14,884 nt of DNA from an uncultured Flavobacteriales bacterium (GTDB taxonomy: Bacteria > Bacteroidota > Bacteroidia > Flavobacteriales_D > Crocinitomicaceae), in assembly GCA_937973685.1 (NCBI GenBank), contig CALJKJ010000046.1, forward strand, positions 1-14,884. The letters are read 5' to 3'. Shown in pieces: positions 7,349 to 14,797 of the stretch (position 1 is its first letter; every line of letters starts with the position of its first letter). Under the pieces are notes generated by a model. The model searched no databases. It saw only the letters and a program-made list of their open reading frames with translations, and had not been told where the DNA came from. The position numbers and the translations under genes were made by a program.

Positions 7349-9123
7349 TCTTCTAAAATTCTTTTAAAATCAACATCTTTCCATTGCTCCTTCCAAATCT
7401 CGAAATATTCAATATCTGATGATTTTGGTTCTGGATCACAGCGGTCAATTTTAACCAGAGAAGGTAATACAATCGATTCTCCGATAAGCAATGCTTCACC
7501 AGATTGAATTGTTGGAAGAGTCTCTGTTAAGTTTCCTAATGTGTCAGGCAATAGACGTTTAACATAATTCTGATCTTCAGGATTTGTTAGTCGCATCGCA
7601 ATGAAATTGTTACACTGCGAGAAAATTGTTTCAGAAATCTCAGATGGTCTCTGACTCACAATTCCTAGAGTAATCCCATACTTTCTTCCTTCTTTGGCAA
7701 TTCTTTCAATTGCCAATTTAGATGAGCGGTATTTCAATAAATCACTTTTCGGAACATAAATATGTGCTTCCTCATACAAAAGTAATAGCGGTGTTTCATG
7801 TTTTTGTCCTTCTGACAATAATTTGCTAAAGAAATATCCAAAATCAAAAAGGATTCTTGAAATCAGTGAAACGGTTATACTTAACACTTCAAATGGAATA
7901 CCGCCTAAATTTATAATTGTAACGTTTGTATTTGTAGTGTTGGAATATCCAATAAACTGCTTAACGGTATCTTCAAATGAAATATCCCGAGAATTTTCAC
8001 CGAATAAAAAATCTAACCTTGAATTTGATAATTTGTTTTCTAATCTTTCAACAAATTTGTCTAATGTTCCATCAGCGTATGTTCCATTAGAAACATTTTG
8101 TCCTTTTGGTGAATAAAACTTTAACTTTGAAGAAAAATATTTGGCAATTCTTTCATCATTCGTTAGTTCAAGACCATGTGTCGAGTCTGTCGAATTCCCA
8201 TTTGAATAAGCCCCACTTTCGCCAACAATCATATATTTGTTAGCATCTCTATAGTTGATTGTTTCTGATTGAATATTGTAAAGACAATTATAAACTTCGC
8301 TAATATCAAACTTTAAAGGTGAGTCAAAATGTATCTTTTCTACTCCTGGATTATGTTTAGTCTTATTATCAGTAATAATTTTTCTTAAAACTGATGATTG
8401 ATTATAGTTATTCCTATCACCCGTATCCAAAAAAAGTTGTTCCAATTCATCTCCATTCAGCATCCAATATGGTAAAGCTAAATTAGCTGCATTTAATATT
8501 TTAGCATTAGGAAAAGCTTTTTCATATTCACCGTGTATATCAAAAATTACGATGTGTGAATTATTTAAACCAGAATAAGTTCCATTTTTTGCAGAAATAG
8601 CTGACTGTAATACTCTTGCAACGGTATGTGATTTCCCTGATCCAGTTGAACCGACAATAGCGAAATGTTTATTGAAAAATTTGTTTCCATTAACAGGAAT
8701 AGAAAGATTTGTATTGATCAACTTAGAAAATGTGAATCGTTCGTTTTCTTTTGTACGAGTTGTAAAAATGCTTAGTAATTCAGCATCGGTCAAAAGAGAA
8801 ATTCCGTTATTTGGAGGAAGTGGAATTCCGTGGCCACCTCTTTCAAAAACAGTATCAGATCCATTAACTTCAAGTATGCCAGTTAATTTAACCTCAAGAA
8901 TAAACGATGGTGGTTTAGGTTCGGTGTCTTCAGTACCATTGTCATTATCCTTAATTCTATAATTTTCTATTATTCCAATAACATGTCTGTTTTCGTTATT
9001 CTTGTAGGGGATTTTGATGTAGCTACCAAGATTAAATTGATCATCGAACTGACTTGGATCAATTATTTCAATAGATATTGAAGTTGATGAAACATTGATT
9101 ATTTTGAAATTATCTGAATCCAT
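7336..9123 (-). CDS. HerA-type hexameric ATPase/translocase (DUF87)
   Basis: A 595-residue HerA/FtsK-superfamily ATPase. The N-terminus (about 1-130) fits a HAS-barrel domain. Walker A is GSTGSGKS (158-165), followed by the HerA hallmark VIFDIHGEY (192-200). Walker B is LLLLYEEAH (446-454), and the motor ends with GIVSQRPSEI (487-496) and a conserved segment around RLTNPEDQNYVKRLLP (511-526). HerA proteins form hexamers that pump DNA, usually with a nuclease such as NurA, SIR2 or DUF4297. No NurA is encoded here. The DUF4297-like gene ends one base before this start, so that protein is the likely nuclease partner, as in reported anti-phage HerA-DUF4297 pairs. The overlap with the downstream AAA gene ties both ATPases to one transcript. 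Between 200 and 445 there is a long insertion whose role I cannot state. Confidence 0.92.
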   Translation of the reverse strand: MDSDNFKIINVSSTSISIEIIDPSQFDDQFNLGSYIKIPYKNNENRHVIGIIENYRIKDNDNGTEDTEPKPPSFILEVKLTGILEVNGSDTVFERGGHGIPLPPNNGISLLTDAELLSIFTTRTKENERFTFSKLINTNLSIPVNGNKFFNKHFAIVGSTGSGKSHTVARVLQSAISAKNGTYSGLNNSHIVIFDIHGEYEKAFPNAKILNAANLALPYWMLNGDELEQLFLDTGDRNNYNQSSVLRKIITDNKTKHNPGVEKIHFDSPLKFDISEVYNCLYNIQSETINYRDANKYMIVGESGAYSNGNSTDSTHGLELTNDERIAKYFSSKLKFYSPKGQNVSNGTYADGTLDKFVERLENKLSNSRLDFLFGENSRDISFEDTVKQFIGYSNTTNTNVTIINLGGIPFEVLSITVSLISRILFDFGYFFSKLLSEGQKHETPLLLLYEEAHIYVPKSDLLKYRSSKLAIERIAKEGRKYGITLGIVSQRPSEISETIFSQCNNFIAMRLTNPEDQNYVKRLLPDTLGNLTETLPTIQSGEALLIGESIVLPSLVKIDRCDPEPKSSDIEYFEIWKEQWKDVDFKRILEEWKR

Positions 9124-9124
9124 T

Positions 9125-10270
9125 TTAAAAAAGTTTTAGTAATTGGTTAGTATTTAGTTCAGTGATGATTTGATAATTAATAGAATCTATTCGAGGTTTT
9201 TTATCGGTTGCTATGAATATCCAAGAAGGATTGAAATCAAAATCAGTGATGGTATCAAAAGTTGTTATAGATATCACTCTTGAATAAAATGATGATTTAG
9301 AAAGACTTGAAGTTGCTTTTCCGGCTGCAGTTTTTCTATAGATAATTGGTTTTGAAAATAGTAGCCTTTCATTAAATTCAATTGATTCAAAGCCATCATT
9401 AAATACACTTTCTTCCTGAATTAAGTTTTTTTTGACATGTTCTACTTTATCATCAGGTATAACAAACAAAATGGGCTTGACATCATAAGTTGCTTTGTGG
9501 TAATGCTTTTTAATAATTTGATAAATTAGGTTACCCAAATCAACAGTTTCTTCCTTTATCGAACCTAAAACAATAATTGTATTTTGGTTTTTAACAGGTT
9601 TTTTGAATTTACTTTTCACCAACCTGAAATATGCTTGTTCCCCCTTAAATTCTTTAAAAGCTGACGTGAAAATAACTTTTCGACCACTTCCCAAATATTC
9701 AAAAATCTCATTTTTTGTAATCTTTCGATTAGCCATGTCGGCTGGTGGATGATTTACAACCTTTTTTCTTAAATAATCCTCTAGAATAGAATAATAGTAG
9801 ATTGCTTCTTCTTGTGTATTGCAATAACTTAATTCCTGTAATTTGGTTAAAACACATTGAAATTGAGACTGGAAGTCTTCAGAAAAGCACAATTTAAATT
9901 TAGCGAGGAATTGTTCTTTTGTCCTCGTGTCAAAATTTGAACTTTCTGTTCCAAGTATTTCATTTAAGAAATCTATATCAACAGCCTCTGAGTAACCGTT
10001 TGTGTCTCCAAAATAGCAATAAAGAATATATTTCTTTGTCGGCTCAGATCTGTACTCGTTTATCAGTTGGATTATTGGTTTTCGAATAACAGATGGCGTA
10101 AGCTTCGCAGATTCTTTATACTTAACTTGCATAACATAGTCAGCGGTATTGATGTCTTGAATTTGTTCCAAACAAATTTCAGAATCTTCATCAATTGCAG
10201 TTAAAACCTCAAATAATGTCTTGTCAATTTGATATTCAAACCCTTTTATCGCGTAATAGCCTCCATCCAT
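9125..10270 (-). CDS. DUF4297-like PD-(D/E)XK nuclease
   Basis: A 381-residue protein with an N-terminal restriction-like nuclease core. GFEYQ (10-14) matches the conserved start of DUF4297/Cap4-type domains. Candidate catalytic residues are Glu35 in ICLEQIQD, Asp44 in TADYVMQVKY, and the QVK motif (Gln48-Lys50). The rest has no motif I recognise. It includes a hydrophobic strand TIIVLGSI (231-238) and a segment near 265-275 (KPILFVIPDD) that resembles a small alpha/beta domain and may bind the HerA ring. In reported systems DUF4297 nucleases work only with HerA and degrade nucleic acid after phage infection. The stop is separated from the HerA ATG by one base, which suggests translational coupling. 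The start ATG at 10270 follows a short reading frame by 10 nt. The family call rests on motifs and neighbour, not on a database search. Confidence 0.75.
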   Translation of the reverse strand: MDGGYYAIKGFEYQIDKTLFEVLTAIDEDSEICLEQIQDINTADYVMQVKYKESAKLTPSVIRKPIIQLINEYRSEPTKKYILYCYFGDTNGYSEAVDIDFLNEILGTESSNFDTRTKEQFLAKFKLCFSEDFQSQFQCVLTKLQELSYCNTQEEAIYYYSILEDYLRKKVVNHPPADMANRKITKNEIFEYLGSGRKVIFTSAFKEFKGEQAYFRLVKSKFKKPVKNQNTIIVLGSIKEETVDLGNLIYQIIKKHYHKATYDVKPILFVIPDDKVEHVKKNLIQEESVFNDGFESIEFNERLLFSKPIIYRKTAAGKATSSLSKSSFYSRVISITTFDTITDFDFNPSWIFIATDKKPRIDSINYQIITELNTNQLLKLF

Positions 10271-10280
10271 AATTTAATCT

Positions 10281-10427
10281 TTAATCAAACTTCACCTTCG
10301 GCAACCCCTTAACAAACCCAACCGTCTGCAAGCTCACATTAATATCTTTCATTTCGATATTCAAAAATGTATTGGTATCTTTAAATACAGATAGAATTAG
10401 TTGTTTAATAGATTTTTTATAAATCAT
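10281..10427 (-). CDS. 48-codon ORF or gene stump heading the defence operon
   Basis: The frame begins MIYKKSIKQLILSVF and ends GFVKGLPKVKFD with a TAA at 10281-10283. It reads like protein (alternating hydrophobic residues, basic tail), and the frame stays open upstream to a stop at 10488-10490. The last 20 codons end mostly in G or C (GTG AGC TTG CAG ACG), unlike the AT-rich genes around it. I see two explanations: a small leader protein of the operon, supported by the promoter-like boxes upstream and the 10-nt spacing to the nuclease gene; or the C-terminal stump of an older gene, supported by the different codon use. I do not recognise the family. Confidence 0.4.
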   Translation of the reverse strand: MIYKKSIKQLILSVFKDTNTFLNIEMKDINVSLQTVGFVKGLPKVKFD

Positions 10428-10468
10428 TAATTTAAAATTTGTGGTTAATAAACGGTGCGGTGTATCAC

Positions 10469-10502
10469 TAAAGATAATGTTTTTTAATTAAAATAGTTCA
10501 AA
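10469..10502 (-). promoter_or_regulatory. possible Bacteroidota promoter of the defence operon
   Basis: Read on the minus strand, TTTG (10499-10502) is followed after 22 nt by TATCTTTA (10469-10476). This fits the Bacteroidota -33 TTTG and -7 TAnnTTTG boxes with one mismatch in the last base. It would start transcription near 10462, about 35 nt before the ATG at 10427 and about 190 nt before the nuclease gene. The DNA is AT-rich, so chance matches are likely. Confidence 0.35.
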
Positions 10503-10556
10503 TAAAATGGATTGTAAAATCGAAAAATATAAATGAAATGTTTCTATGATTATTTA

Positions 10557-10593
10557 ACACTCTGATATTATATTAATTACATTATCAGAGTGT
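10557..10593. terminator. perfect 11-bp hairpin between the GIY-YIG gene and the defence operon
   Basis: ACACTCTGATA (10557-10567) is the exact reverse complement of TATCAGAGTGT (10583-10593), with a 15-nt AT-rich loop. The flanking TTA and TAA can extend it past a bulged G. It lies about 33 nt after the stop of the GIY-YIG-like gene on the minus strand, where a terminator is expected. No good T-run follows on that strand, so an operator or other structured element is also possible. Confidence 0.4.
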
Positions 10594-10625
10594 GTTAAAA
10601 TTGATTTTTTAGAAAAATTAAAACC

Positions 10626-10955
10626 TTATTTTTTCAACAAAACATAAACATAATTTTTCCCTTCTTCTCGTAACTTAGACCCTCCGCCAGATCGGGTATT
10701 AACTAAAAATTCATAGTGATTATCAACTAAAAACGCTTCAATTAAGTTACAATACTTTTCAGAAGTAGATTCATAGATTACAATCATTGAATCCCAGTTC
10801 CAATCATTTTTATGTTGTAAAAAACGTTCATCAGGTGTTTGACCAGTTATACCAATCTTTAAATACTTGTGATGTCTTTTATATTGTCCAATTGATTTAT
10901 TCAAAGAAGGTATTACTTGATTTGGATGTCCTGTAATTAAATTATATATTATCAT
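10626..10955 (-). CDS. small GIY-YIG-like protein
   Basis: A 109-residue protein. YLKIGITGQTPDERFLQHK (31-49) resembles the YIG part of GIY-YIG nucleases: KIGIT for YIGxS/T, then Arg44 and His48. LIEAFLV (71-77) supplies the conserved glutamate (Glu73) that binds the metal. The first GIY strand is unclear. IIYNLI at the N-terminus (2-7) is a candidate but is about 28 residues away instead of the usual 10 to 11, whereas YVYVLL at the C-terminus (102-107) looks like that strand in the wrong place. A glycine-rich turn, RSGGGSKL (88-95), precedes it. The gene has an A-rich leader (AAGAAAAAAC) before its ATG. It lies 50 nt downstream of the small T9SS gene and may share its transcript. It could be a nuclease, but this is a motif-level call. 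Confidence 0.6.
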   Translation of the reverse strand: MIIYNLITGHPNQVIPSLNKSIGQYKRHHKYLKIGITGQTPDERFLQHKNDWNWDSMIVIYESTSEKYCNLIEAFLVDNHYEFLVNTRSGGGSKLREEGKNYVYVLLKK

Positions 10956-11005
10956 GTTTTTTCTTAGTTAAGTTTTCGATCCTATTTCATTCAAAAAAGA
11001 AGCAA

Positions 11006-11890
11006 TTAATTCAATATTATTTTCTTCGTTTGAGTTTTACCTTCATATTCAAATAACACAAAATACACTCCTTTTGAAAAATTACTTAAATCATAGTTTT
11101 GGGTGTTTTTTACAATTGTATCTATCAAAGCCATATTAGCATCATAAATTCGGATATTAGTTAGTTCGTTTGATAAAGTATTAAAATTTATAGCACCTGT
11201 AGTAGGATTAGGGTAAACAACAAATTCATCTTTATCAGCTAATTCAGAGATGTTTAATGTTTCAACAAAGACATGATGAATTATACTTGTAGTAAAAGAA
11301 CATCCAAATTCATCTGTAACAATACAGTAATAACCTGTATATGATGCTGTTGGGCTAGTCCATAAATGATTGAATGTTGAATCAATTAAACCATGATTTG
11401 GTTGCCATAAATAACTTTTTTCTCCGAGACCACCGTATACAAAAGATGCATCATCATAAATCACAGTGTCTCCAGAATTCATATGCCAAGTAATAAATTC
11501 AAGTTCAATTGCAAAAGTAGATATTGCAACACGCATGCTATCATTTGCAACATTTCCTGCTTGATCTGTCACTTTTAAATAAAAATTCATGCTATCAATA
11601 AAACCAATTCCGTCAACAATGATTGGATCGGCTGATGTTGTGTCATTTAAAAAATCTGAGGCATGTAATACAATACTAGATGATGGAAATTGATAAGGCG
11701 CTTCAATGGTCCATTCATAAATGTAGGGCGCTTGACCATTTGAGATGACAACATTATTCCCACCAATTGAAAATGTACTTGCATTGTTTGGATTAGCACA
11801 AAAAACAGTGTCATGTAGAATGTTTACAGAAAGTTGAGAATAGGTGAAATGTGCAATTAATACACTTGAAATTAAAATAAACTTTTTCAT
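11006..11890 (-). CDS. T9SS-secreted protein with PKD/SprB-like repeats
   Basis: A 294-residue exported protein. The N-terminus MKKFILISSVLIAHFTYSQ is a clear signal peptide with cleavage near residue 18-19. The middle (about 25-210) contains two beta-rich units, each with an EW/LW strand pair (APYIYEWTI at 54-62, EKSYLWQPNHG at 157-167), as in PKD or SprB-type adhesion repeats. The C-terminus (about 222-294) is a type A T9SS sorting domain: VVYPNPTTGAINF, then NIRIYDANM, then KGVYFVLFEYEGKTQTKKIIL. Such proteins cross the outer membrane through the type IX system and are often anchored to the cell surface. The gene starts only 13 nt after a strong hairpin that follows the S8 protease gene. 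Binding partner or adhesion target is unknown. Confidence 0.88.
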   Translation of the reverse strand: MKKFILISSVLIAHFTYSQLSVNILHDTVFCANPNNASTFSIGGNNVVISNGQAPYIYEWTIEAPYQFPSSSIVLHASDFLNDTTSADPIIVDGIGFIDSMNFYLKVTDQAGNVANDSMRVAISTFAIELEFITWHMNSGDTVIYDDASFVYGGLGEKSYLWQPNHGLIDSTFNHLWTSPTASYTGYYCIVTDEFGCSFTTSIIHHVFVETLNISELADKDEFVVYPNPTTGAINFNTLSNELTNIRIYDANMALIDTIVKNTQNYDLSNFSKGVYFVLFEYEGKTQTKKIILN

Positions 11891-11903
11891 AATTACTTAA
11901 ATT

Positions 11904-11942
11904 TTAAACACCATTTCTGAATAGTTCAGAAATGGTGTTTAA
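11904..11942. terminator. 18-bp perfect hairpin after the S8 protease gene
   Basis: The arm at 11904-11921 (core AAACACCATTTCTGAA) is the exact reverse complement of 11925-11942, with a three-base loop. The stem starts 8 nt after the stop of the S8 protease gene on the minus strand. The sequence after the stem (AATTTAAGTAATT) has no clean T-run, and the next ATG comes 13 nt later. It may end transcription, or it may stabilise the protease mRNA and lower read-through into the next gene. Confidence 0.65.
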
Positions 11943-11950
11943 TGAATAAA

Positions 11951-14719
11951 TTAATTTATTAATAGCTGCTTAGCATCTTTTACTACTCCATTACAAATTA
12001 ATAGTACTGTATATATACCATTTTGATATTCTGATAGATTAATAGTTGATACAGAAGAAGTTGAATTTATTATGTAATTATTAAATGTAGTTCCAGTTTG
12101 ATTTATTATCATCAAATATGCGGAAGACACACTATCCAATTGATAATTAACTGATACGAAATTATCTGCAGGATTTGGAGACATAGAAATAATATAGTTA
12201 TTATTTACGTTTACTTCAACTTCATCAATAGAAATAGATCCATCAGATAATGCTATTAATTCTAATTTGTATTTTGATGATATATCCGGTGAAATAGTCA
12301 TATCTTTTCCAGTATAAATTAAACTACCATTTTCATCGTACCAATTATAAATAGCATTTTCAGAAATTTGAACAGCGTTTACGACAACTGAATCTCCATA
12401 GTTAATTGTCTTATCATTTCCTGCATTTGCATTAAAAGGATTTCGAATATATTTATTAATTTTAAAATGTTCTCCACCAAAAATCATATCATTAGAATTT
12501 GATAGTTGTCTTACATCAAATTGAAAGCTTTTTTGTACCTGTTCAATATCAGAGTAAAAACTAAATCCAATGAATAGAGGTACCCGCGTATTTGCAGGGA
12601 AAATAACATCATTTACAAAACAAGAATCATTTATAAGAATTACTTCTTTTTCTTGAACAACTCTGAAATTTTGATTATTTATAAACTTATCTTTAACGAT
12701 ATCCCAACCTTGATCATCAAATATTAATTTGACTTCAGCATATTTTGTTAATGAATCTAATTTTGTCGATGAAAAAGTGAAATTATAGATATTCTCATTA
12801 TTTGTAGCATTTCCAATATACATATATTTACCATAAGGGTAAAATATACCTTCAACATTACCAATTGGTTTTGATATACCAGGCGCTATGTCAATTACAG
12901 TTACATTGTGTAAAGCAACATTATTATTAAGATAAATATCTAATTCAAGATGGTCTGGGTGGACAGTAATAATATCTGTATTTGAATTAACGATTCTTGC
13001 TAATAAACATGATGCCCAATTTTGATGTATATATGGATTTAAAATCGTCCATGTAAAAACTAGAATTGTATCTTCTCCTGGTTCAAGAACTCCAATTGTA
13101 TTGCTACCAATTAAATCACCAATGACCGGATTTGTGCCATCCCAGTTTTGTGGCCACGAAGAAATTGATGAAGCTTTTGTCCAATGCAAATCAACTGTTT
13201 CTGTTCCTAATGAAGTCATACAACTTTTATTTCTAACTCTTACGTAAACATAAACTGGTTGTGAGTTTTGATATTCAGGTTCTTGATGAACTTGATTGAT
13301 TAAACCATCATTCTGATTTCTTACCCAAATGTCTGGACTTTCATCAATATCCCATGTCCATTGATAAGGATTAATTTCATTTCCAAAATCTTCAGGTCTA
13401 TCTTTCATGTAAAGATCTAAATTTTGAGAATATGTATTCTGAGCGGCTTGGACAGCTCTATACGTATTAATTCGACCTGTGCCCACTTCTCCAGGGTAAT
13501 TTTGAGCATCTAAAATTGGATCAGTTGTATTTTTTAATATGTCTTGTACTAAACTAGGTGTTAAACAACTGTTAACAGAATGCATCAATGCTACTGTTCC
13601 TGAAACAAGAGGAGTGCTTTGAGAGGTTCCTCCAAAAGTAGCATAGGGCCAACTGTTTTGTCCATTATTTGTTGAAACACCACAAACTAATGTATATCCG
13701 GGCGCGCACAAATCTACTTCTGGATAATGACTATTAGAAATATGACTTGGTAATAAGTCAGTTGCCATATGTTTATCATCTTTTCCAGTACTACTAACAA
13801 CTATAGTACGTTCATCTTCAAATCCTGAAAATGGATAAAGCCTTTCTCCGCCACAGTGCATGGTACCATTTCCTGCAGCTCTTATTATACTTGTACCATT
13901 ATCAAGAATTTCTTTTTCTGAAAGTAACATTGATAAATAGGGAGAGCAACTTAAGTACCAACTTATAGATAGTATGTCAGCATGCATAACTGTACTTGCA
14001 TATACACATGCTTGAATTGACCAATTTGAACTAAACATAAACTTGGTATTGTATCCAACAGAGGCCATTTGCCCATTCGGAACTTGACCTTGATCTACAG
14101 TTTCAGCAGCCAATAAAGTTGCTACAGTTGTTCCATGAATTTGACTAGAAGAATTTGTTGAAAATGGAGCTGAAGAGTAAAAATCATAAAGTGGTGATAT
14201 TTTACCAATCAAGTCAGGATGATTTTGATCGATTCCTGAATCTATAATTGCAACTTTAACACTATCACTTCCTTTTGTTATATCCCAGGCTAAATCTGCT
14301 TGTATTTTTTTCAAATACCACAACCAATTTCCTGTCGTATCATTGATTGTTAACCACCACATATAATCAGCTGGATCACTAAGCGTTTGAGCAATTGGAC
14401 ATTTTTCTACAGACAAGAATAAATTGGTTAGTTCATTTAAAGCATTGAACAATGAATCTTCAGGTAAGTTGGTGCTTAATTGATACAATCTTCTTAATTC
14501 AGGTGTTTTTGCAAATGGCATTACTTGAGTTATTTCAGAAATATTAAAATTAGTTAATATCTGTTGAAAAGGTATACTCTTTGATATACCACCTTCAAGT
14601 GGAATAATTGTTGGATCATGTACTATTATTCTTATTTTTCCTGGTTCATAAATGTTTTGTGAAAAAACAACGAAAAAGGAATTAAATAAAAAAATAATGA
14701 AAAGCATTTTTTTTGTCAT
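11951..14719 (-). CDS. subtilisin-family (S8) serine protease with T9SS sorting domain
   Basis: A 922-residue secreted protease from the ATG at 14719. I prefer this start to the ATG at 14755, because MTKKMLFIIFLFNSFFVVFS makes a proper signal peptide while the longer start adds 12 residues before it. The catalytic triad is complete (numbered from 14719): Asp160 in AIIDSGID, His195 in IHGTTVA, Ser366 in GGTSQSTP, with the oxyanion Asn284 in AAGNG. About 100 residues before the catalytic domain probably act as a propeptide. After it comes a segment typical of Bacteroidota surface proteins (SPDIWVRNQNDG, YVYVRVRNKSC), then further beta-rich domains. A T9SS sorting domain starting ISMSPNPADNF ends the protein. 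It is expected to be exported by T9SS and to digest extracellular protein. A strong hairpin follows the gene. Confidence 0.93.
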   Translation of the reverse strand: MTKKMLFIIFLFNSFFVVFSQNIYEPGKIRIIVHDPTIIPLEGGISKSIPFQQILTNFNISEITQVMPFAKTPELRRLYQLSTNLPEDSLFNALNELTNLFLSVEKCPIAQTLSDPADYMWWLTINDTTGNWLWYLKKIQADLAWDITKGSDSVKVAIIDSGIDQNHPDLIGKISPLYDFYSSAPFSTNSSSQIHGTTVATLLAAETVDQGQVPNGQMASVGYNTKFMFSSNWSIQACVYASTVMHADILSISWYLSCSPYLSMLLSEKEILDNGTSIIRAAGNGTMHCGGERLYPFSGFEDERTIVVSSTGKDDKHMATDLLPSHISNSHYPEVDLCAPGYTLVCGVSTNNGQNSWPYATFGGTSQSTPLVSGTVALMHSVNSCLTPSLVQDILKNTTDPILDAQNYPGEVGTGRINTYRAVQAAQNTYSQNLDLYMKDRPEDFGNEINPYQWTWDIDESPDIWVRNQNDGLINQVHQEPEYQNSQPVYVYVRVRNKSCMTSLGTETVDLHWTKASSISSWPQNWDGTNPVIGDLIGSNTIGVLEPGEDTILVFTWTILNPYIHQNWASCLLARIVNSNTDIITVHPDHLELDIYLNNNVALHNVTVIDIAPGISKPIGNVEGIFYPYGKYMYIGNATNNENIYNFTFSSTKLDSLTKYAEVKLIFDDQGWDIVKDKFINNQNFRVVQEKEVILINDSCFVNDVIFPANTRVPLFIGFSFYSDIEQVQKSFQFDVRQLSNSNDMIFGGEHFKINKYIRNPFNANAGNDKTINYGDSVVVNAVQISENAIYNWYDENGSLIYTGKDMTISPDISSKYKLELIALSDGSISIDEVEVNVNNNYIISMSPNPADNFVSVNYQLDSVSSAYLMIINQTGTTFNNYIINSTSSVSTINLSEYQNGIYTVLLICNGVVKDAKQLLIN

Positions 14720-14789
14720 AGGTTTATTTTTTAATTCATAAATAGTAAATATCAAGTACTAGTAACTCAATTTTATTTGTTAACAATGA

Positions 14790-14797
14790 CAAATCTA
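14790..14797 (-). promoter_or_regulatory. possible -7 box (TAGATTTG) of the S8 protease gene
   Basis: On the minus strand TAGATTTG matches the Bacteroidota -7 consensus TAnnTTTG exactly and would give a leader of roughly 65 nt. It overlaps the stop codon of the upstream gene. No TTTG-type -33 box is visible at the usual distance, so the call is weak. Confidence 0.25.

Noticed and set aside
6885..8962. Plus-strand frames opposite the AAA and HerA genes (6885-7181, 7823-8116, 8672-8962)
   Set aside because: They are antisense shadows of strongly supported ATPase motifs and have no protein-like features.
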